NCBI GenBank assembly: GCA_947468085.1
Contig: CANIKY010000014.1
Coordinates: forward strand, 1 to 41,443
Direction of reading: 5' to 3'
DNA: 41,443 nucleotides
Origin: Paracoccaceae bacterium
GTDB lineage: Bacteria; Pseudomonadota; Alphaproteobacteria; Rhodobacterales; Rhodobacteraceae
Shown here: positions 1 through 8,834 of the stretch, piece after piece
Numbering within the stretch: the stretch's first letter is position 1
How the letters are laid out: every line of letters begins with the position of its first letter
Made by a program: the position numbers and the translations under genes
The notes under the pieces: model-generated
Told to the model about the DNA's origin: nothing
Seen by the model: the letters and a program-made list of their open reading frames with translations, nothing else
The model's database searches: none

Positions 1-1
1 C

Positions 2-247
2 CATCTGAAACCTCTGCGCCCCGCCAACGCGACGGCCGTCGAACCTTGTCTGGGTACCAGCGCGTTTCGTTCGCAAACTGACTTCGCCTTCATCGACGTT
101 GCCTTCGGTCCCTTGACCGATATCGCGCTGGCCGACGACCCGGCCTATGATCCAGCAGACCTTGAAATGCTTCCGCCGATCCGGGTGCGCTGCCTCACCG
201 GTCAGGACGGTAAGCCCTTAGAATTCTTTCAGGAACGAACCAAATAG
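2..247 (+). CDS. Unidentified protein, C-terminal part only
   Basis: An open frame enters from the left edge at base 2 and ends at TAG 245-247, giving the last 81 residues of a protein. The tail is moderately acidic, with a DPAYDPADLEMLPPIR stretch, and ends EFFQERTK. There is no membrane segment or motif that I recognise. Codon use matches the rest of the chromosome (GC-rich third positions), so I take it as a true gene end. It lies about 220 bases upstream of dnaG in the same direction, but a repeat element with several hairpins separates them, so cotranscription is doubtful. I do not assign a function. Confidence 0.6.
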   Translation, partial: HLKPLRPANATAVEPCLGTSAFRSQTDFAFIDVAFGPLTDIALADDPAYDPADLEMLPPIRVRCLTGQDGKPLEFFQERTK

Positions 248-306
248 CGAAAATCCCGCCCAGAGAAGGTTGGACCGCAGTCGCTTCTTCACCCCCTTTC
301 ATACTT

Positions 307-412
307 GCGTAAATATCCCAAGGAGTGATGAGCGATCAGAAATCCTCCAGTGGAGGATTTCCGGCAAGAACGCCCGGCCCGTGGCCGGGCTGGGGGGGTG
401 AAACCCCCGCGC
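307..412 (+). repeat. Dispersed intergenic repeat, copy A (three hairpins)
   Basis: This fills most of the gap between the first gene and dnaG (248-467). It begins GCGTAAAT, runs through GATCAGAAATCC, and contains three successive inverted repeats. The first has 10-bp arms AAATCCTCCA/TGGAGGATTT around one G (340-360). The second is GCCCGGCC-CGT-GGCCGGGC (372-390). The third is GGGGG-TGAAA-CCCCC (394-408). A copy in reverse orientation lies at 8702-8809. The third hairpin may act as a weak terminator for the upstream gene. No protein is encoded. Confidence 0.75.
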
Positions 413-467
413 GCTGGCCGCAAGCGCGGCGCTGGACAGATCGGCCCTGACACCCGATATAGACACC

Positions 468-2387
468 ATGTCCTTACCCAGTGGTTTCTTAGATGAATTG
501 CGCAGCCGTCTGACCCTGTCTCAGGTTGTCGGGCGCAAAGTCACATGGGATGCCCGCAAGTCCAACATAGCCAAGGGCGACTACTGGGCGCCTTGCCCCT
601 TCCATCAAGAAAAGTCGCCCTCGTTCCACGTCGATGACCGCAAGGGCTTTTATTATTGCTTTGGCTGCCACGCCAAAGGCGATGCGCTGACCTTTGTGAA
701 GGAAACTGAAAACCTGTCGTTTATCGAGGCGGTTGCCCTTTTGGCGCGCGAAGCCGGCATGGCCATGCCCGAGCGCGACCCGCAAGAGACCGCACGCGCA
801 GATACCCGCAGCCAACTGACCGATGTCATGGAAGAGGCGGTCAAGTGGTTTCGTTTGCAGCTTAAAACTTCCGCCGCAGCCGAAGCGCGGGCCTATTTGG
901 CCAAGCGCGGATTAAGCGAGGCGGCGCAAGACCGCTGGCACTTGGGTTATGCGCCTGACACAAGACAGGGCCTGTTTGTGGCCCTCACGCAAAAGGGCAT
1001 CGCTGCCCAGCGGATCGTGGAGGCGGGCCTGTGCATCCAGCCCGAGGATGGCACCGCCCCCTATGACCGCTTTCGTGGCCGGATCATCTTTCCCATCCGT
1101 GACGGGCGGGGCAGGGCGATTTCGTTGGGCGGGCGGGCGATGGACCCGAACGCGCGGGCCAAGTACCTTAACGGCCCTGAAACGGCATTGTTTGACAAGG
1201 GCCGCAACCTTTTCAACATCGGCCCCGCGCGCGAAGCTGCGGGAAAGGGTCAGCCGTTGATTGTGGCCGAAGGCTATATGGATGTCATAGCCCTGTCCGA
1301 GGCAGGCTTTTCAGCCGCCGTGGCCCCCTTGGGCACGGCCATCACCGAGGACCAAGTGCGCCTGATGTGGCGCGTGGCGGATGAGCCGCTTATCGCCCTT
1401 GATGGCGACACGGCTGGCATCCGCGCCGCCCTGCGGCTGGTCGATCTGGCCCTGCCCCTTTTAGAGGCGGGAAAGGGCCTGCGCTTTGTCCTTTTGCCCG
1501 GCGGGCAAGACCCTGACGATCTGATCAAATCCCAAGGGGCGGCCGCGATGAAGGCGCTGTTGGATGCGGCCCAGCCTATGGTGAACCTGCTTTGGCAGCG
1601 CGAGACCGAGGGCAAGGTCTTTGATTCCCCCGAACGCAAGGCATCGCTTGACAAAACCTTGCGCGCGCTGGTTGCGCGCATCGCGGACCCGTCGATCCGC
1701 AGCCATTACACCGAAGAAATCCGCCGCCTGCGCGCCACGCTTTTTGGCCCCGCCGTCAAACCCTTTCGCCCCTGGACCCCGCGCGCAAAGGGCCAAAGGG
1801 TCGAGGTTGATGCCCAGCCCCTCTCCTCGACCCGTGCCTCGTCGCTTGTGCGCGGTGACGAGGCCACGGATGAGGCGCTGCGCGAGGCGGTTATCCTTGC
1901 CATCCTGATCGCACATCCCAGCCTGATCCGCCGTTTTGAATCTGATCTGGAACGGCTGGACCTGACAAGCGAAGGCCACCGCACCCTGCGCGCCGCCTTG
2001 CTGACGTCACCGCCCGATGGCCTTCGCGCAAACCTACAGGGCCTTGCCGCCCTTGACGATTTGATGGCGCGCCCCCATGTGCTGATTGCGCCCCCGGTGC
2101 GCAATCAAAAGGACACAGACTTGGCCATGATGTGCTTGGCCGAGGAATTCGCCAAACTTGATGCCCGCCGCGGCGCGCGGCGTGAAGTGGCGGACGCCGT
2201 TGAAGATCTGACAGGCGTTGCAGATGAAGGGCTTACATGGCGTTTGGCCCAAGCAGCCTTAGCCCGTCACCGCGCCGATCACCCCAACCGCGACGACACA
2301 GCCGATCTGGGCGAAGACCGCAACGCCCTGTCAAACCACCTGCAAAGCCTGATTGATTCAAAAGTTTGGGAAAAGAAACGTCCCTAA
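468..2387 (+). CDS. dnaG: DNA primase DnaG
   Basis: Makes the RNA primers for lagging-strand and initiation synthesis at the replication fork, working with the DnaB helicase. The 639 residues show the full family layout. An N-terminal CHC2 zinc finger has ligands C43, H46, C64 and C67 (CPFH and CFGC). The catalytic core follows, with a TOPRIM domain showing AEGYMD near residue 268 and the metal-binding LDGDTAG near 311-317. The variable C-terminal helicase-interaction region comes last. The ATG at 468 is chosen because MSLPSGFLDELRSRL is the usual primase beginning; its ribosome-binding site is weak. It is followed after 98 bases by rpoD, the remnant of the classical macromolecular-synthesis operon (rpsU-dnaG-rpoD). 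Length is normal and nothing appears broken. Confidence 0.98.
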   Translation: MSLPSGFLDELRSRLTLSQVVGRKVTWDARKSNIAKGDYWAPCPFHQEKSPSFHVDDRKGFYYCFGCHAKGDALTFVKETENLSFIEAVALLAREAGMAMPERDPQETARADTRSQLTDVMEEAVKWFRLQLKTSAAAEARAYLAKRGLSEAAQDRWHLGYAPDTRQGLFVALTQKGIAAQRIVEAGLCIQPEDGTAPYDRFRGRIIFPIRDGRGRAISLGGRAMDPNARAKYLNGPETALFDKGRNLFNIGPAREAAGKGQPLIVAEGYMDVIALSEAGFSAAVAPLGTAITEDQVRLMWRVADEPLIALDGDTAGIRAALRLVDLALPLLEAGKGLRFVLLPGGQDPDDLIKSQGAAAMKALLDAAQPMVNLLWQRETEGKVFDSPERKASLDKTLRALVARIADPSIRSHYTEEIRRLRATLFGPAVKPFRPWTPRAKGQRVEVDAQPLSSTRASSLVRGDEATDEALREAVILAILIAHPSLIRRFESDLERLDLTSEGHRTLRAALLTSPPDGLRANLQGLAALDDLMARPHVLIAPPVRNQKDTDLAMMCLAEEFAKLDARRGARREVADAVEDLTGVADEGLTWRLAQAALARHRADHPNRDDTADLGEDRNALSNHLQSLIDSKVWEKKRP

Positions 2388-2434
2388 TACCCTGCAACTC
2401 CCCCGCGATTCGGAGTATCAGTCCCGAACTGCGA

Positions 2435-2465
2435 CTGATTCGTCCCTGATTCGCCCCCTGATTCG
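2435..2465 (+). repeat. Three short direct repeats between dnaG and rpoD
   Basis: CTGATTCG occurs three times, at 2435-2442, 2446-2453 and 2458-2465, with starts 11 and 12 bases apart, about one helical turn. A related GCGATTCG lies just upstream at 2405-2412. The array ends about 20 bases before the rpoD start codon. It could be a protein-binding array in an rpoD promoter or a leader feature. That role is inference only. Confidence 0.5.
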
Positions 2466-2485
2466 CATTCCTCATCGGAGTCCCC

Positions 2486-4489
2486 ATGGCCCTCAAAGAC
2501 AATGACGACGTGAAGCCCGAAGCCGAAGAGCAGGATGTCTCGCTTGACCTTAGTCAAGCTGCCGTCAAGCGCATGATCGCCGACGCCAAAGAGCGTGGCT
2601 ATCTGACCTATGATCAGCTGAATTCTGTCATGCCGCCCGAACAGGTATCGTCCGAGCAGATTGAAGACGTGATGTCGATGCTGTCGGAAATGGGCATCAA
2701 CATCATCGAAAATGAAGAGGGCGAAGAGGCCGAGGCTGAGGGCGGCGAGTTGGTTGAAACCTCTGCCACGTCGCGCGAAGTGGCGGTTGTGGGTGCGACG
2801 GGTGAGGCGCTGGATCGCACCGATGACCCTGTTCGGATGTATCTGCGCGAAATGGGGTCGGTGGAACTTTTGTCGCGCGAAGGCGAAATTGCCATCGCCA
2901 AGCGGATCGAGGCTGGCCGCAACACGATGATTTCGGGGCTGTGTGAAAGCCCGCTGACCTTTCAGGCCATCATCATCTGGCGTGACGAACTTTTGACCGA
3001 AGACATTCTGCTGCGCGATGTGATCGACCTAGAGGCGACCTTTGGCCGCAGCCTGGAAGGTGAAGAAGGCATTGTTGGTGCGGAAATAGATGGGTTGGAT
3101 ATCGACGGGGTCTCTGCTGCCCCGCGCCGTGCTGCGGGCGACGAACCCGAACTTGATGCCGACGGCAATCCCCTGATGGAGGCTGTGGAAGACGACGAGG
3201 ATGACGAGGACGGCGTGGCCATGTCTTTGGCTGCGATGGAGGCCGCGCTAAAGCCGCAAGTTTTGGAAACCCTTGACAAGATCGCGGACTTCTACGGCAA
3301 GCTGGAAGAAATGCAAAACCTGCGCATGGACGCCGCCTTGACCGTGAAAACCCAGTTTTCGGCGGGGGATGAGGCCGCCTACCAACAGCTGCGCTCGGAA
3401 ATCGTCAAGCTGGTCAACGAGTTGCACCTGCACAACAACCGGATCGAAGCACTGATCGACCAGCTTTATGGCATCAACCGCAAGATCATGGTGATCAATT
3501 CCGGCATGGTGAAACTTGCCGACGCTGCCCGCATCAATCGGCGCGAGTTTATTGACGAATACCAAGGCTATGAATTGGATCCGACCTGGGTGGACCGCAT
3601 GGCCGCAAAAGCGGGCCGCGGCTGGCAAGTCTTGATCGAAAAAAGCCGCTCTGCGATTGACGATCTGCGCGGCGAAATGGCGGAGGTCGGCAAATATGTC
3701 GGCGTCGATATTTCCGAATTCCGCCGCATTGTGAACCAAGTGCAAAAAGGCGAGAAAGAGGCGCGTCAGGCCAAAAAGGAAATGGTGGAAGCCAACCTGC
3801 GTCTGGTGATTTCGATTGCCAAGAAATACACCAACCGTGGTTTGCAATTCTTGGACCTGATCCAAGAGGGCAATATCGGTCTGATGAAAGCCGTCGATAA
3901 ATTCGAATATCGCCGTGGCTACAAGTTTTCTACCTATGCAACATGGTGGATCCGTCAGGCCATCACGCGCTCTATCGCCGATCAGGCCCGCACCATCCGC
4001 ATTCCGGTGCATATGATCGAGACAATCAATAAACTTGTCCGCACGGGCCGGCAAATGCTGCACGAAATCGGGCGCGAGCCTACGCCGGAAGAATTGGCCA
4101 CCAAGTTGCAGATGCCTTTGGAAAAAGTGCGCAAGGTGATGAAAATCGCCAAAGAGCCGATTTCCTTGGAAACCCCGATTGGTGATGAAGAAGACAGCCA
4201 GCTTGGCGATTTTATCGAAGACAAGAACGCCATCCTGCCGCTGGACAGCGCCATTCAGGAAAACCTGAAGGAAACCACAACCCGCGTTCTGGCCAGCCTA
4301 ACCCCGCGCGAAGAACGCGTGCTGCGCATGCGCTTTGGCATCGGCATGAACACCGACCACACGCTGGAAGAGGTGGGCCAGCAGTTCAGCGTCACCCGCG
4401 AACGCATCCGCCAGATCGAAGCCAAGGCGCTGCGGAAGTTAAAGCACCCAAGCCGCAGCAGGAAGTTGCGGAGTTTCTTGGATCAGTGA
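2486..4489 (+). CDS. rpoD: Primary sigma factor RpoD (sigma-70)
   Basis: Housekeeping sigma subunit of RNA polymerase. The 667 residues contain region 1.1 near the N-terminus (residues about 15-75), region 1.2 ([11 protein letters not shown]), a long non-conserved region with a very acidic run (EDDEDDEDG), and region 2 with the -10 recognition helix ([18 protein letters not shown]). Region 3 follows, then region 4.2 with the -35 recognition helix ([20 protein letters not shown]) and the ending KLRSFLDQ. The start at 2486 is preceded by CGGAG at normal spacing. It lies downstream of dnaG and is closed by a strong terminator. The acidic insert is of the kind seen in alphaproteobacterial sigma-70. 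Length and motifs are complete. Confidence 0.98.
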   Translation: MALKDNDDVKPEAEEQDVSLDLSQAAVKRMIADAKERGYLTYDQLNSVMPPEQVSSEQIEDVMSMLSEMGINIIENEEGEEAEAEGGELVETSATSREVAVVGATGEALDRTDDPVRMYLREMGSVELLSREGEIAIAKRIEAGRNTMISGLCESPLTFQAIIIWRDELLTEDILLRDVIDLEATFGRSLEGEEGIVGAEIDGLDIDGVSAAPRRAAGDEPELDADGNPLMEAVEDDEDDEDGVAMSLAAMEAALKPQVLETLDKIADFYGKLEEMQNLRMDAALTVKTQFSAGDEAAYQQLRSEIVKLVNELHLHNNRIEALIDQLYGINRKIMVINSGMVKLADAARINRREFIDEYQGYELDPTWVDRMAAKAGRGWQVLIEKSRSAIDDLRGEMAEVGKYVGVDISEFRRIVNQVQKGEKEARQAKKEMVEANLRLVISIAKKYTNRGLQFLDLIQEGNIGLMKAVDKFEYRRGYKFSTYATWWIRQAITRSIADQARTIRIPVHMIETINKLVRTGRQMLHEIGREPTPEELATKLQMPLEKVRKVMKIAKEPISLETPIGDEEDSQLGDFIEDKNAILPLDSAIQENLKETTTRVLASLTPREERVLRMRFGIGMNTDHTLEEVGQQFSVTRERIRQIEAKALRKLKHPSRSRKLRSFLDQ

Positions 4490-4491
4490 AT

Positions 4492-4520
4492 AAAGGGCAC
4501 CCCTAGGGGTGCCTTTTTTT
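4492..4520 (+). terminator. Rho-independent terminator of rpoD
   Basis: A perfect palindrome GGCACCCC-TAGG-style stem (4496-4513, arms GGCACCCCT/AGGGGTGCC) is followed by seven T residues at 4514-4520. It begins three bases after the rpoD stop codon. Confidence 0.93.
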
Positions 4521-4616
4521 GCCTGTGGTGGTGCCTTATGAAAACGCGTAGGCGTAACTGCCAACCTGCCGGACAGTATTTCTTCCTGACAACACTCCCA
4601 GTTTTAAGGTCCGCCC

Positions 4617-4886
4617 ATGTCCCTCCTCTCCCGCCTCTTTGGCAAATCCACTCCGAAAGCTCCTGATCCCATTCTGCACAAAGAGTGTCGGATATTCCCA
4701 GAGCCTGTTGCCGCATCGGGCGGCTACCGGGTGACCGCGCGGATCGAAAAAGACATCGCGGGCCAGACCAAGATCCATCTCTTGCAGCGCGCCGATACCT
4801 GCGCTTCGCTGCAAGAGGCCACTGACCTGTCCACCGCTAAGGCGAAACAGGCCATAGACCAGTTGGGCGATGCGCTCTTTGTCTAA
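4617..4886 (+). CDS. HlyU-family small protein (PF10115 type)
   Basis: An 89-residue cytoplasmic protein starting MSLLSRLFGK, with the central run YRVTARIEKDIAGQTKIH and a C-terminal helix rich in A, K and Q. This is the layout of the small alphaproteobacterial family labelled transcriptional activator HlyU. The family has no visible helix-turn-helix and is unrelated to the ArsR-type HlyU of Vibrio vulnificus, so the regulatory name should be treated with care. The start ATG follows about 100 bases of leader after the rpoD terminator, so it probably has its own promoter. No operon partner is evident: the next gene is 63 bases downstream in the same direction and could be cotranscribed. Confidence 0.75.
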   Translation: MSLLSRLFGKSTPKAPDPILHKECRIFPEPVAASGGYRVTARIEKDIAGQTKIHLLQRADTCASLQEATDLSTAKAKQAIDQLGDALFV

Positions 4887-4949
4887 GCCCGTAGACGCGG
4901 GCCGCTGCTTGGCCTAAGGCCATACCATACCCCCTTACCGGAGCCTGCG

Positions 4950-5342
4950 ATGACCGATCATGAACCCATCGTCACCCCTCTGACCGCCGAGCGCGCCCGT
5001 GCGTCGATCCATATCATCGGGCAGGCCCTGCAAGCGGGTGAGTTGGCCGTGACCTATTCGGAACTGGCCCGCCGCTTGGGGATGTCAAAGGTCAACGGGC
5101 AGGGGCTGAACGCCTATCTGATCGAAGCCGCAGCGATGTGCGCCGAACAGGGCCTGCCCAACATTGGCGTTTTGGTGGTGTCGCAAGAGAGTTTGGCTGC
5201 GGGCAAGCCAATGCCTGCGCAAGGCTCTTTATCAACCACCTTTTACACCAAAACCGGCCTTGCCCGCGACGATGTTCCCGCCGAACAGGCCCGTCTGCGC
5301 GCGGTGGATTGGGCTGCTGCCTTGGCGCGTCTGGAGGCTTGA
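4950..5342 (+). CDS. Conserved-looking protein of unknown function
   Basis: A 130-residue soluble protein with a start well supported by CCGGAGCCTGCG before ATG 4950. Residues about 20-65 (the segment VTYSELARRLGM, then NAYLIEAAAMCAEQGLP) look like a small helical DNA-binding-like unit of the kind that precedes nuclease or alkyltransferase-like domains. The next segment, IGVLVVSQESLAAGKP, reads as a beta strand plus loop. I do not recognise the family. It sits between the HlyU-type gene and nrdR, in the same direction, with 151 bases before nrdR that hold a DnaA-box-like site. A role in DNA metabolism is only a guess from the neighbourhood. Confidence 0.6.
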   Translation: MTDHEPIVTPLTAERARASIHIIGQALQAGELAVTYSELARRLGMSKVNGQGLNAYLIEAAAMCAEQGLPNIGVLVVSQESLAAGKPMPAQGSLSTTFYTKTGLARDDVPAEQARLRAVDWAAALARLEA

Positions 5343-5426
5343 CTGAGTCCGATCCGCCACAGGTGCGTCTCTATATCTAGCGGGCGCATATTCCCCCTAG
5401 CCTAATGCTGTCCTCTGCCCCTATAC

Positions 5427-5435
5427 TTATCCACA
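5427..5435 (+). promoter_or_regulatory. Consensus DnaA box upstream of nrdR
   Basis: TTATCCACA, identical to the consensus 9-mer DnaA box, lies 58 bases before the nrdR start codon in the 151-base gap after the unknown gene. Only one box is visible here, so this is not an origin. If functional it would be a regulatory site. Confidence 0.5.
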
Positions 5436-5493
5436 AGAAGCGGGCCAACCGCTGCGACGACCTTGGCAGGTAACAACAAAAAGGTGCAAGCCC

Positions 5494-5961
5494 ATGCGCT
5501 GCCCATTCTGCGGAAATATTGACACGCAAGTGAAAGACTCTCGTCCGGCCGAAGATCACGTCTCGATCCGGCGTCGGCGCTTTTGTCAGGCGTGCGGCGG
5601 CCGCTTTACCACATACGAACGCGTGCAACTGCGCGATCTGGTGGTGATCAAATCTTCCGGCAAGCGCGAGGATTTTGACCGTTCCAAACTGGAACGCTCG
5701 ATCCGCATTGCCATGCAAAAGCGCCCGATTGATCCGGACCGGATTGACCAGATGATTTCGGGCATCGTGCGGCGCTTGGAAAGCTTGGGCGATACAGACA
5801 TTCCCTCCAAGACAATCGGCGAGATTGTGATGGAAAGCCTGGCGCGGATCGATACCGTGGCCTATGTGCGCTTTGCCAGCGTTTACAAGAACTTCCAAGC
5901 GGCCGATGACTTTGACCGCTTTGTGTCTGAACTGCGGCCGATGCCCAGCACGGATGACTGA
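5494..5961 (+). CDS. nrdR: Transcriptional repressor NrdR
   Basis: Nucleotide-sensing repressor of ribonucleotide reductase genes. The 155 residues hold an N-terminal zinc ribbon with C3, C6, C31 and C34 (MRCPFCGN and [13 protein letters not shown]). An ATP-cone domain follows from about residue 49 ([20 protein letters not shown] onward) that binds ATP or dATP. The length is normal for the family. The ATG at 5494 is fixed by the conserved first residues. Its last eight bases overlap the beginning of ribD, so the two are translationally coupled; nrdR-ribD adjacency is common in proteobacteria. A DnaA-box match lies in its upstream gap. Confidence 0.97.
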   Translation: MRCPFCGNIDTQVKDSRPAEDHVSIRRRRFCQACGGRFTTYERVQLRDLVVIKSSGKREDFDRSKLERSIRIAMQKRPIDPDRIDQMISGIVRRLESLGDTDIPSKTIGEIVMESLARIDTVAYVRFASVYKNFQAADDFDRFVSELRPMPSTDD

Positions 5962-7042
5962 CGCCGACCACATGGCCCATGCTCTGCGCCTTGGCGCGCG
6001 GGGCTTGGGCGGCACTTGGCCCAATCCGGCGGTGGGCTGTGTCATTGTGAACGGCGGTGTGGTTGGGCGCGGTTGGACGCAACCGGGTGGCAGGCCCCAT
6101 GCAGAGGCTATGGCTTTGGCCCAAGCAGGCCATGCGGCGCGGGGCGCCACGGCCTATGTCACGCTGGAACCCTGCGCCCATCACGGCAAAACCCCGCCCT
6201 GTGCCGAAGCTTTGATCGCTGCGGGCGTTACGCGGGTTGTCACGTCTTTGACCGACCCCGACCCCCGCGTGGCGGGGCGTGGTCATGCGATGCTGCGGGG
6301 TGCGGGCATTGCCGTGACGCAAGGCGTGCTGGAACTGGCCGCACGGGATGCGAATGCAGGGTTCTTAAAGCGCATCACGCAAGGTCTGCCGTTGGTGACG
6401 CTGAAGATGGCGGCGACCTTAGATGGACGCACCGCCACCGCCAGCGGCGAAAGTCGGTGGATCACGGCGTCAGAGGCCCGCCGTGCGGTGCATGGGCTGC
6501 GATTGTCTCATGACGCGGTGTTGGTTGGGGCAGGCACGGCGCGGGCAGATGATCCTGATCTGACGGTGCGCGATATGGGGGCCACGCGCCAGCCCGTTCG
6601 CATCGTGATCGACGCCGCTTTGACCCATTCCCATGACAGCAAACTGGGCCGCACAGCGCAGTTTTCCCCTGTTTGGGTACTGCACGGGCCTTTGGCCCCT
6701 GCAGCCGCGCGCCAAGCTTGGGCCTCTAGCGGCGCACGGCTGATGGAACTGCCCGCCGCCCCCCATATCGCCCCGCGCACCGCCCTTCAGGCACTGGCAG
6801 CCCAAGGGATCACGCGCGTCTTGTGCGAAGGCGGTGCCACGCTTGCCGCCCTTTTGGTGGCAGACGATCTGGTGGACCGCGTGGTCTTGCACACTGCCGG
6901 AGCGCTGATTGGGGCCGAGGGCGCGCCAGTCTTGGGCCCCTTGCGCCTGAACCTTTTGTCAAACGCCACCAGATGGCAGCGCGTGTCGCTGCGCCCCTTG
7001 GGGGCAGATGTCGAAACGGTCTGGCAGCGCAGGGCCCTTTAA
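5954..7042 (+). CDS. ribD: Bifunctional riboflavin biosynthesis protein RibD
   Basis: Catalyses two steps of riboflavin synthesis: deamination of the pyrimidine intermediate, then NADPH-dependent reduction of its ribosyl side chain. I chose ATG 5954 ([14 protein letters not shown], 362 residues), inside the end of nrdR. The N-terminal zinc deaminase shows the HAE motif at H49-E51 and the [11 protein letters not shown] ligands C74 and C83. The C-terminal reductase begins near residue 150 ([14 protein letters not shown]) and includes [17 protein letters not shown] and [14 protein letters not shown] longer reading from 5864 would add residues that antisense nothing but overlap nrdR heavily, and they lack homology. 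Other rib genes are not in the window. Confidence 0.96.
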   Translation: MTDADHMAHALRLGARGLGGTWPNPAVGCVIVNGGVVGRGWTQPGGRPHAEAMALAQAGHAARGATAYVTLEPCAHHGKTPPCAEALIAAGVTRVVTSLTDPDPRVAGRGHAMLRGAGIAVTQGVLELAARDANAGFLKRITQGLPLVTLKMAATLDGRTATASGESRWITASEARRAVHGLRLSHDAVLVGAGTARADDPDLTVRDMGATRQPVRIVIDAALTHSHDSKLGRTAQFSPVWVLHGPLAPAAARQAWASSGARLMELPAAPHIAPRTALQALAAQGITRVLCEGGATLAALLVADDLVDRVVLHTAGALIGAEGAPVLGPLRLNLLSNATRWQRVSLRPLGADVETVWQRRAL

Positions 7043-7104
7043 GCCGTCATTCCCCTTGTTGTGCAGGCCCAGTTGCGCCATCTTGCCCAAAACGGGGGGA
7101 CGTC

Positions 7105-8028
7105 ATGCATATTCTTATCTTAGGTGCCGCGGGCATGATTGGGCGCAAATTGGCGCAGTCTTTGTCACAGGACGGCCACCGTCTGACGATGGCTGATGTG
7201 GTAGCGCCGCCCGTCTTGCCCAATGCCACAGGCATGACACTGGACCTAACCGCCGCCGCAGCCCCTAGCCTGATTGCGGGTCGGCCGGATGCCATCATCC
7301 ATCTTGCGGCCATTGTTTCGGGAGAGGCCGAGGCCGATTTTGACAAGGGCTATGCCACCAACCTTGATTCCACCCGCGCCTTGCTGGAAGCCATCCGTGC
7401 CACGCCGGGCTATGTGCCCAAGGTGATCTTTGCCTCGTCCATCGCGGTGTTTGGTGCGCCCTTTCCGGCCAAAATACCGGACGATTTCTTTACCACGCCG
7501 CGCACGTCTTATGGCACGCAAAAGGCCATCACCGAGCTTTTGATCTCGGACTATACACGGCGGGGATTTATTGACGGTATCTCGATCCGCCTGCCCACGA
7601 TCTGCGTGCGCCCGGGGCTGCCCAACAAAGCCGCCTCAGGCTTTTTTTCGAACATCATCCGCGAACCTTTGGTTGGCAAGCCTGCGATCCTGCCGGTGTC
7701 TGACACGGTGCGCCATTGGTTTGCCAGCCCCGGCGCGGCGGTGGGCTTTTTTCGCCATGCGCTGACGCTGGATTTATCCCTTTTGGGCGACCGCCGCGCG
7801 CTATCGATGCCGGGCCTGTCGGCCACGGTGGCCGAAGAGATCGAGGCCTTGCGCCGTGTGGCGGGACAAAAGGCTGTAGATTTGATCAGCCGTATCCCTG
7901 ATGAAACCATTGCGCGCATTGTCTCCACTTGGCCCTGCGACTTTGACACCGCGCGCGCGCGCGCCTTGGGTTTTGTGGCTGAAACCAGCTTCGATGCGAT
8001 CGTCGCAGCCCATCTGAAAGAGATCTGA
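7105..8028 (+). CDS. denD: NAD-dependent epimerase/dehydrogenase, D-erythronate dehydrogenase-like
   Basis: An extended short-chain dehydrogenase of 307 residues with an N-terminal Rossmann motif GAAGMIG (residues 7-13), an active-site YGTQK (Y about 132, K about 136) and the stretch IRLPTICVRPGLPNKAASGF, typical of the DenD branch. DenD enzymes oxidise D-erythronate to 2-oxo-tetronate for a kinase/decarboxylase pathway. The partners of that pathway (DenK, otnI-type isomerase) are not next to it here, so the exact substrate is uncertain. ATG 7105 is preceded by GGGGGGA. The stop overlaps the next start as TGATG, which implies a two-gene operon with the downstream SDR. Confidence 0.8.
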   Translation: MHILILGAAGMIGRKLAQSLSQDGHRLTMADVVAPPVLPNATGMTLDLTAAAAPSLIAGRPDAIIHLAAIVSGEAEADFDKGYATNLDSTRALLEAIRATPGYVPKVIFASSIAVFGAPFPAKIPDDFFTTPRTSYGTQKAITELLISDYTRRGFIDGISIRLPTICVRPGLPNKAASGFFSNIIREPLVGKPAILPVSDTVRHWFASPGAAVGFFRHALTLDLSLLGDRRALSMPGLSATVAEEIEALRRVAGQKAVDLISRIPDETIARIVSTWPCDFDTARARALGFVAETSFDAIVAAHLKEI

Positions 8029-8699
8029 TGCCGCGCCCATCCCAGCCCACAGCCTTGGTCACCGGCGGCAATCGCGGTATCGGTTTTGAAATTTCCCGAG
8101 GGCTGATGGCCCAAGGGGTTGTCGTTACCATAGGCGCAAGGTCCGATTCCGAGGGCCGCACCGCCGCCGAGGCTTTAGGGTGCCGCTTTACCAAGATCGA
8201 CCTTCTCAACCCCGACAGCTACTTTGACTCTTATGCCAAATCGGGCGGCTGGGATATTTTGGTCAACAATGCGGGGATCTTGAAAGATGTCTCGCTCCTC
8301 GACAAAGGGTCAGACTTTGACGAGGCGATGGAAGTCATGGTGGCAGCCCCGCTTGACCTGATCCGCCTGAACACACCGCATTGGCGGCGTACAGGCTGGG
8401 GGCGGATTGTGAACCTGTCTTCCAGCCTTGGGGCGCATGAACGCGGGCTTCAGGGGCCGGGGGCCTATTCGGTGGCCAAAGCCTCTTTGAACGCGCTGAC
8501 CCGCGTGCTGGTGCGCGATCTGCCAGCGGGGGTAAAGATCAACACCTGCGATCCGGGCTGGGTCGCCACCCGCATGGGCGGGCCCACAGCGCCTGTGACG
8601 GTAGAGGAGGGGGCCGATACGCCGATCTGGCTGGCGCTTTTGCCCGACGATGGCCCCACGGGCGGCTTTTTTCGCAAGCGGGAAATGGCAGCTTGGTAA
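8028..8699 (+). CDS. Short-chain dehydrogenase/reductase (classical SDR)
   Basis: A 223-residue NAD(P)-dependent oxidoreductase with the cofactor motif TGGNRGIG (residues 13-20), NNAG near residue 82, a catalytic serine in NLSSS and YSVAK (Y and K of the active site). A PGWVATRMGG segment follows, and the C-terminus GGFFRKREMAAW is typical of carbonyl-reductase-like SDRs. The start overlaps the stop of the epimerase gene (TGATG), so the two are cotranscribed and coupled. The substrate cannot be told from sequence. It may act on the same sugar-acid or polyol route as its partner. Confidence 0.85.
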   Translation: MPRPSQPTALVTGGNRGIGFEISRGLMAQGVVVTIGARSDSEGRTAAEALGCRFTKIDLLNPDSYFDSYAKSGGWDILVNNAGILKDVSLLDKGSDFDEAMEVMVAAPLDLIRLNTPHWRRTGWGRIVNLSSSLGAHERGLQGPGAYSVAKASLNALTRVLVRDLPAGVKINTCDPGWVATRMGGPTAPVTVEEGADTPIWLALLPDDGPTGGFFRKREMAAW

Positions 8700-8701
8700 G
8701 A

Positions 8702-8809
8702 GCGGGGGGCTGCCCCCCCCAGTCCCAGCCACGGGTTGGGCGTTCGTCGCTAAAAGCCCCCACCGGAGGATTTCTGATCGCGCATCACCCCCCCCCGAGC
8801 ATTTATGCG
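8702..8809 (-). repeat. Dispersed intergenic repeat, copy B (inverted relative to copy A)
   Basis: This fills the convergent gap between the SDR gene and the acetyltransferase gene. Read on the minus strand it runs GCATAAAT, a G-rich stretch, TGATGCGCGATCAGAAATCC, GAACGCCC, CCCGTGGC and CTGGGGGGG. It follows copy A at 307-412 almost throughout. The hairpins are conserved in position: GGGGGGC-TG-CCCCCC (8704-8718) and CCCAGCC-ACG-GGTTGGG (8724-8740). In the second stem a G-T pair replaces a base pair that differs from copy A, so pairing is retained. It may double as a terminator for both flanking genes. Confidence 0.75.
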
Positions 8810-8834
8810 TCAGTGTAGGGAAAAGGGGTTACCC

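Noticed and set aside
3248-4063. 271-residue frame antisense to rpoD
   Set aside because: Same cause: opposite-strand shadow of a conserved gene.
4617-4886. A regulatory link between the HlyU-type protein and the RTX gene
   Set aside because: The small HlyU family here is unrelated to the Vibrio ArsR-type HlyU that controls an RTX toxin, and the genes are 32 kb apart.
5427-5435. Replication origin near nrdR
   Set aside because: A single DnaA box, no cluster, no AT-rich unwinding region and no dnaA or dnaN gene nearby.
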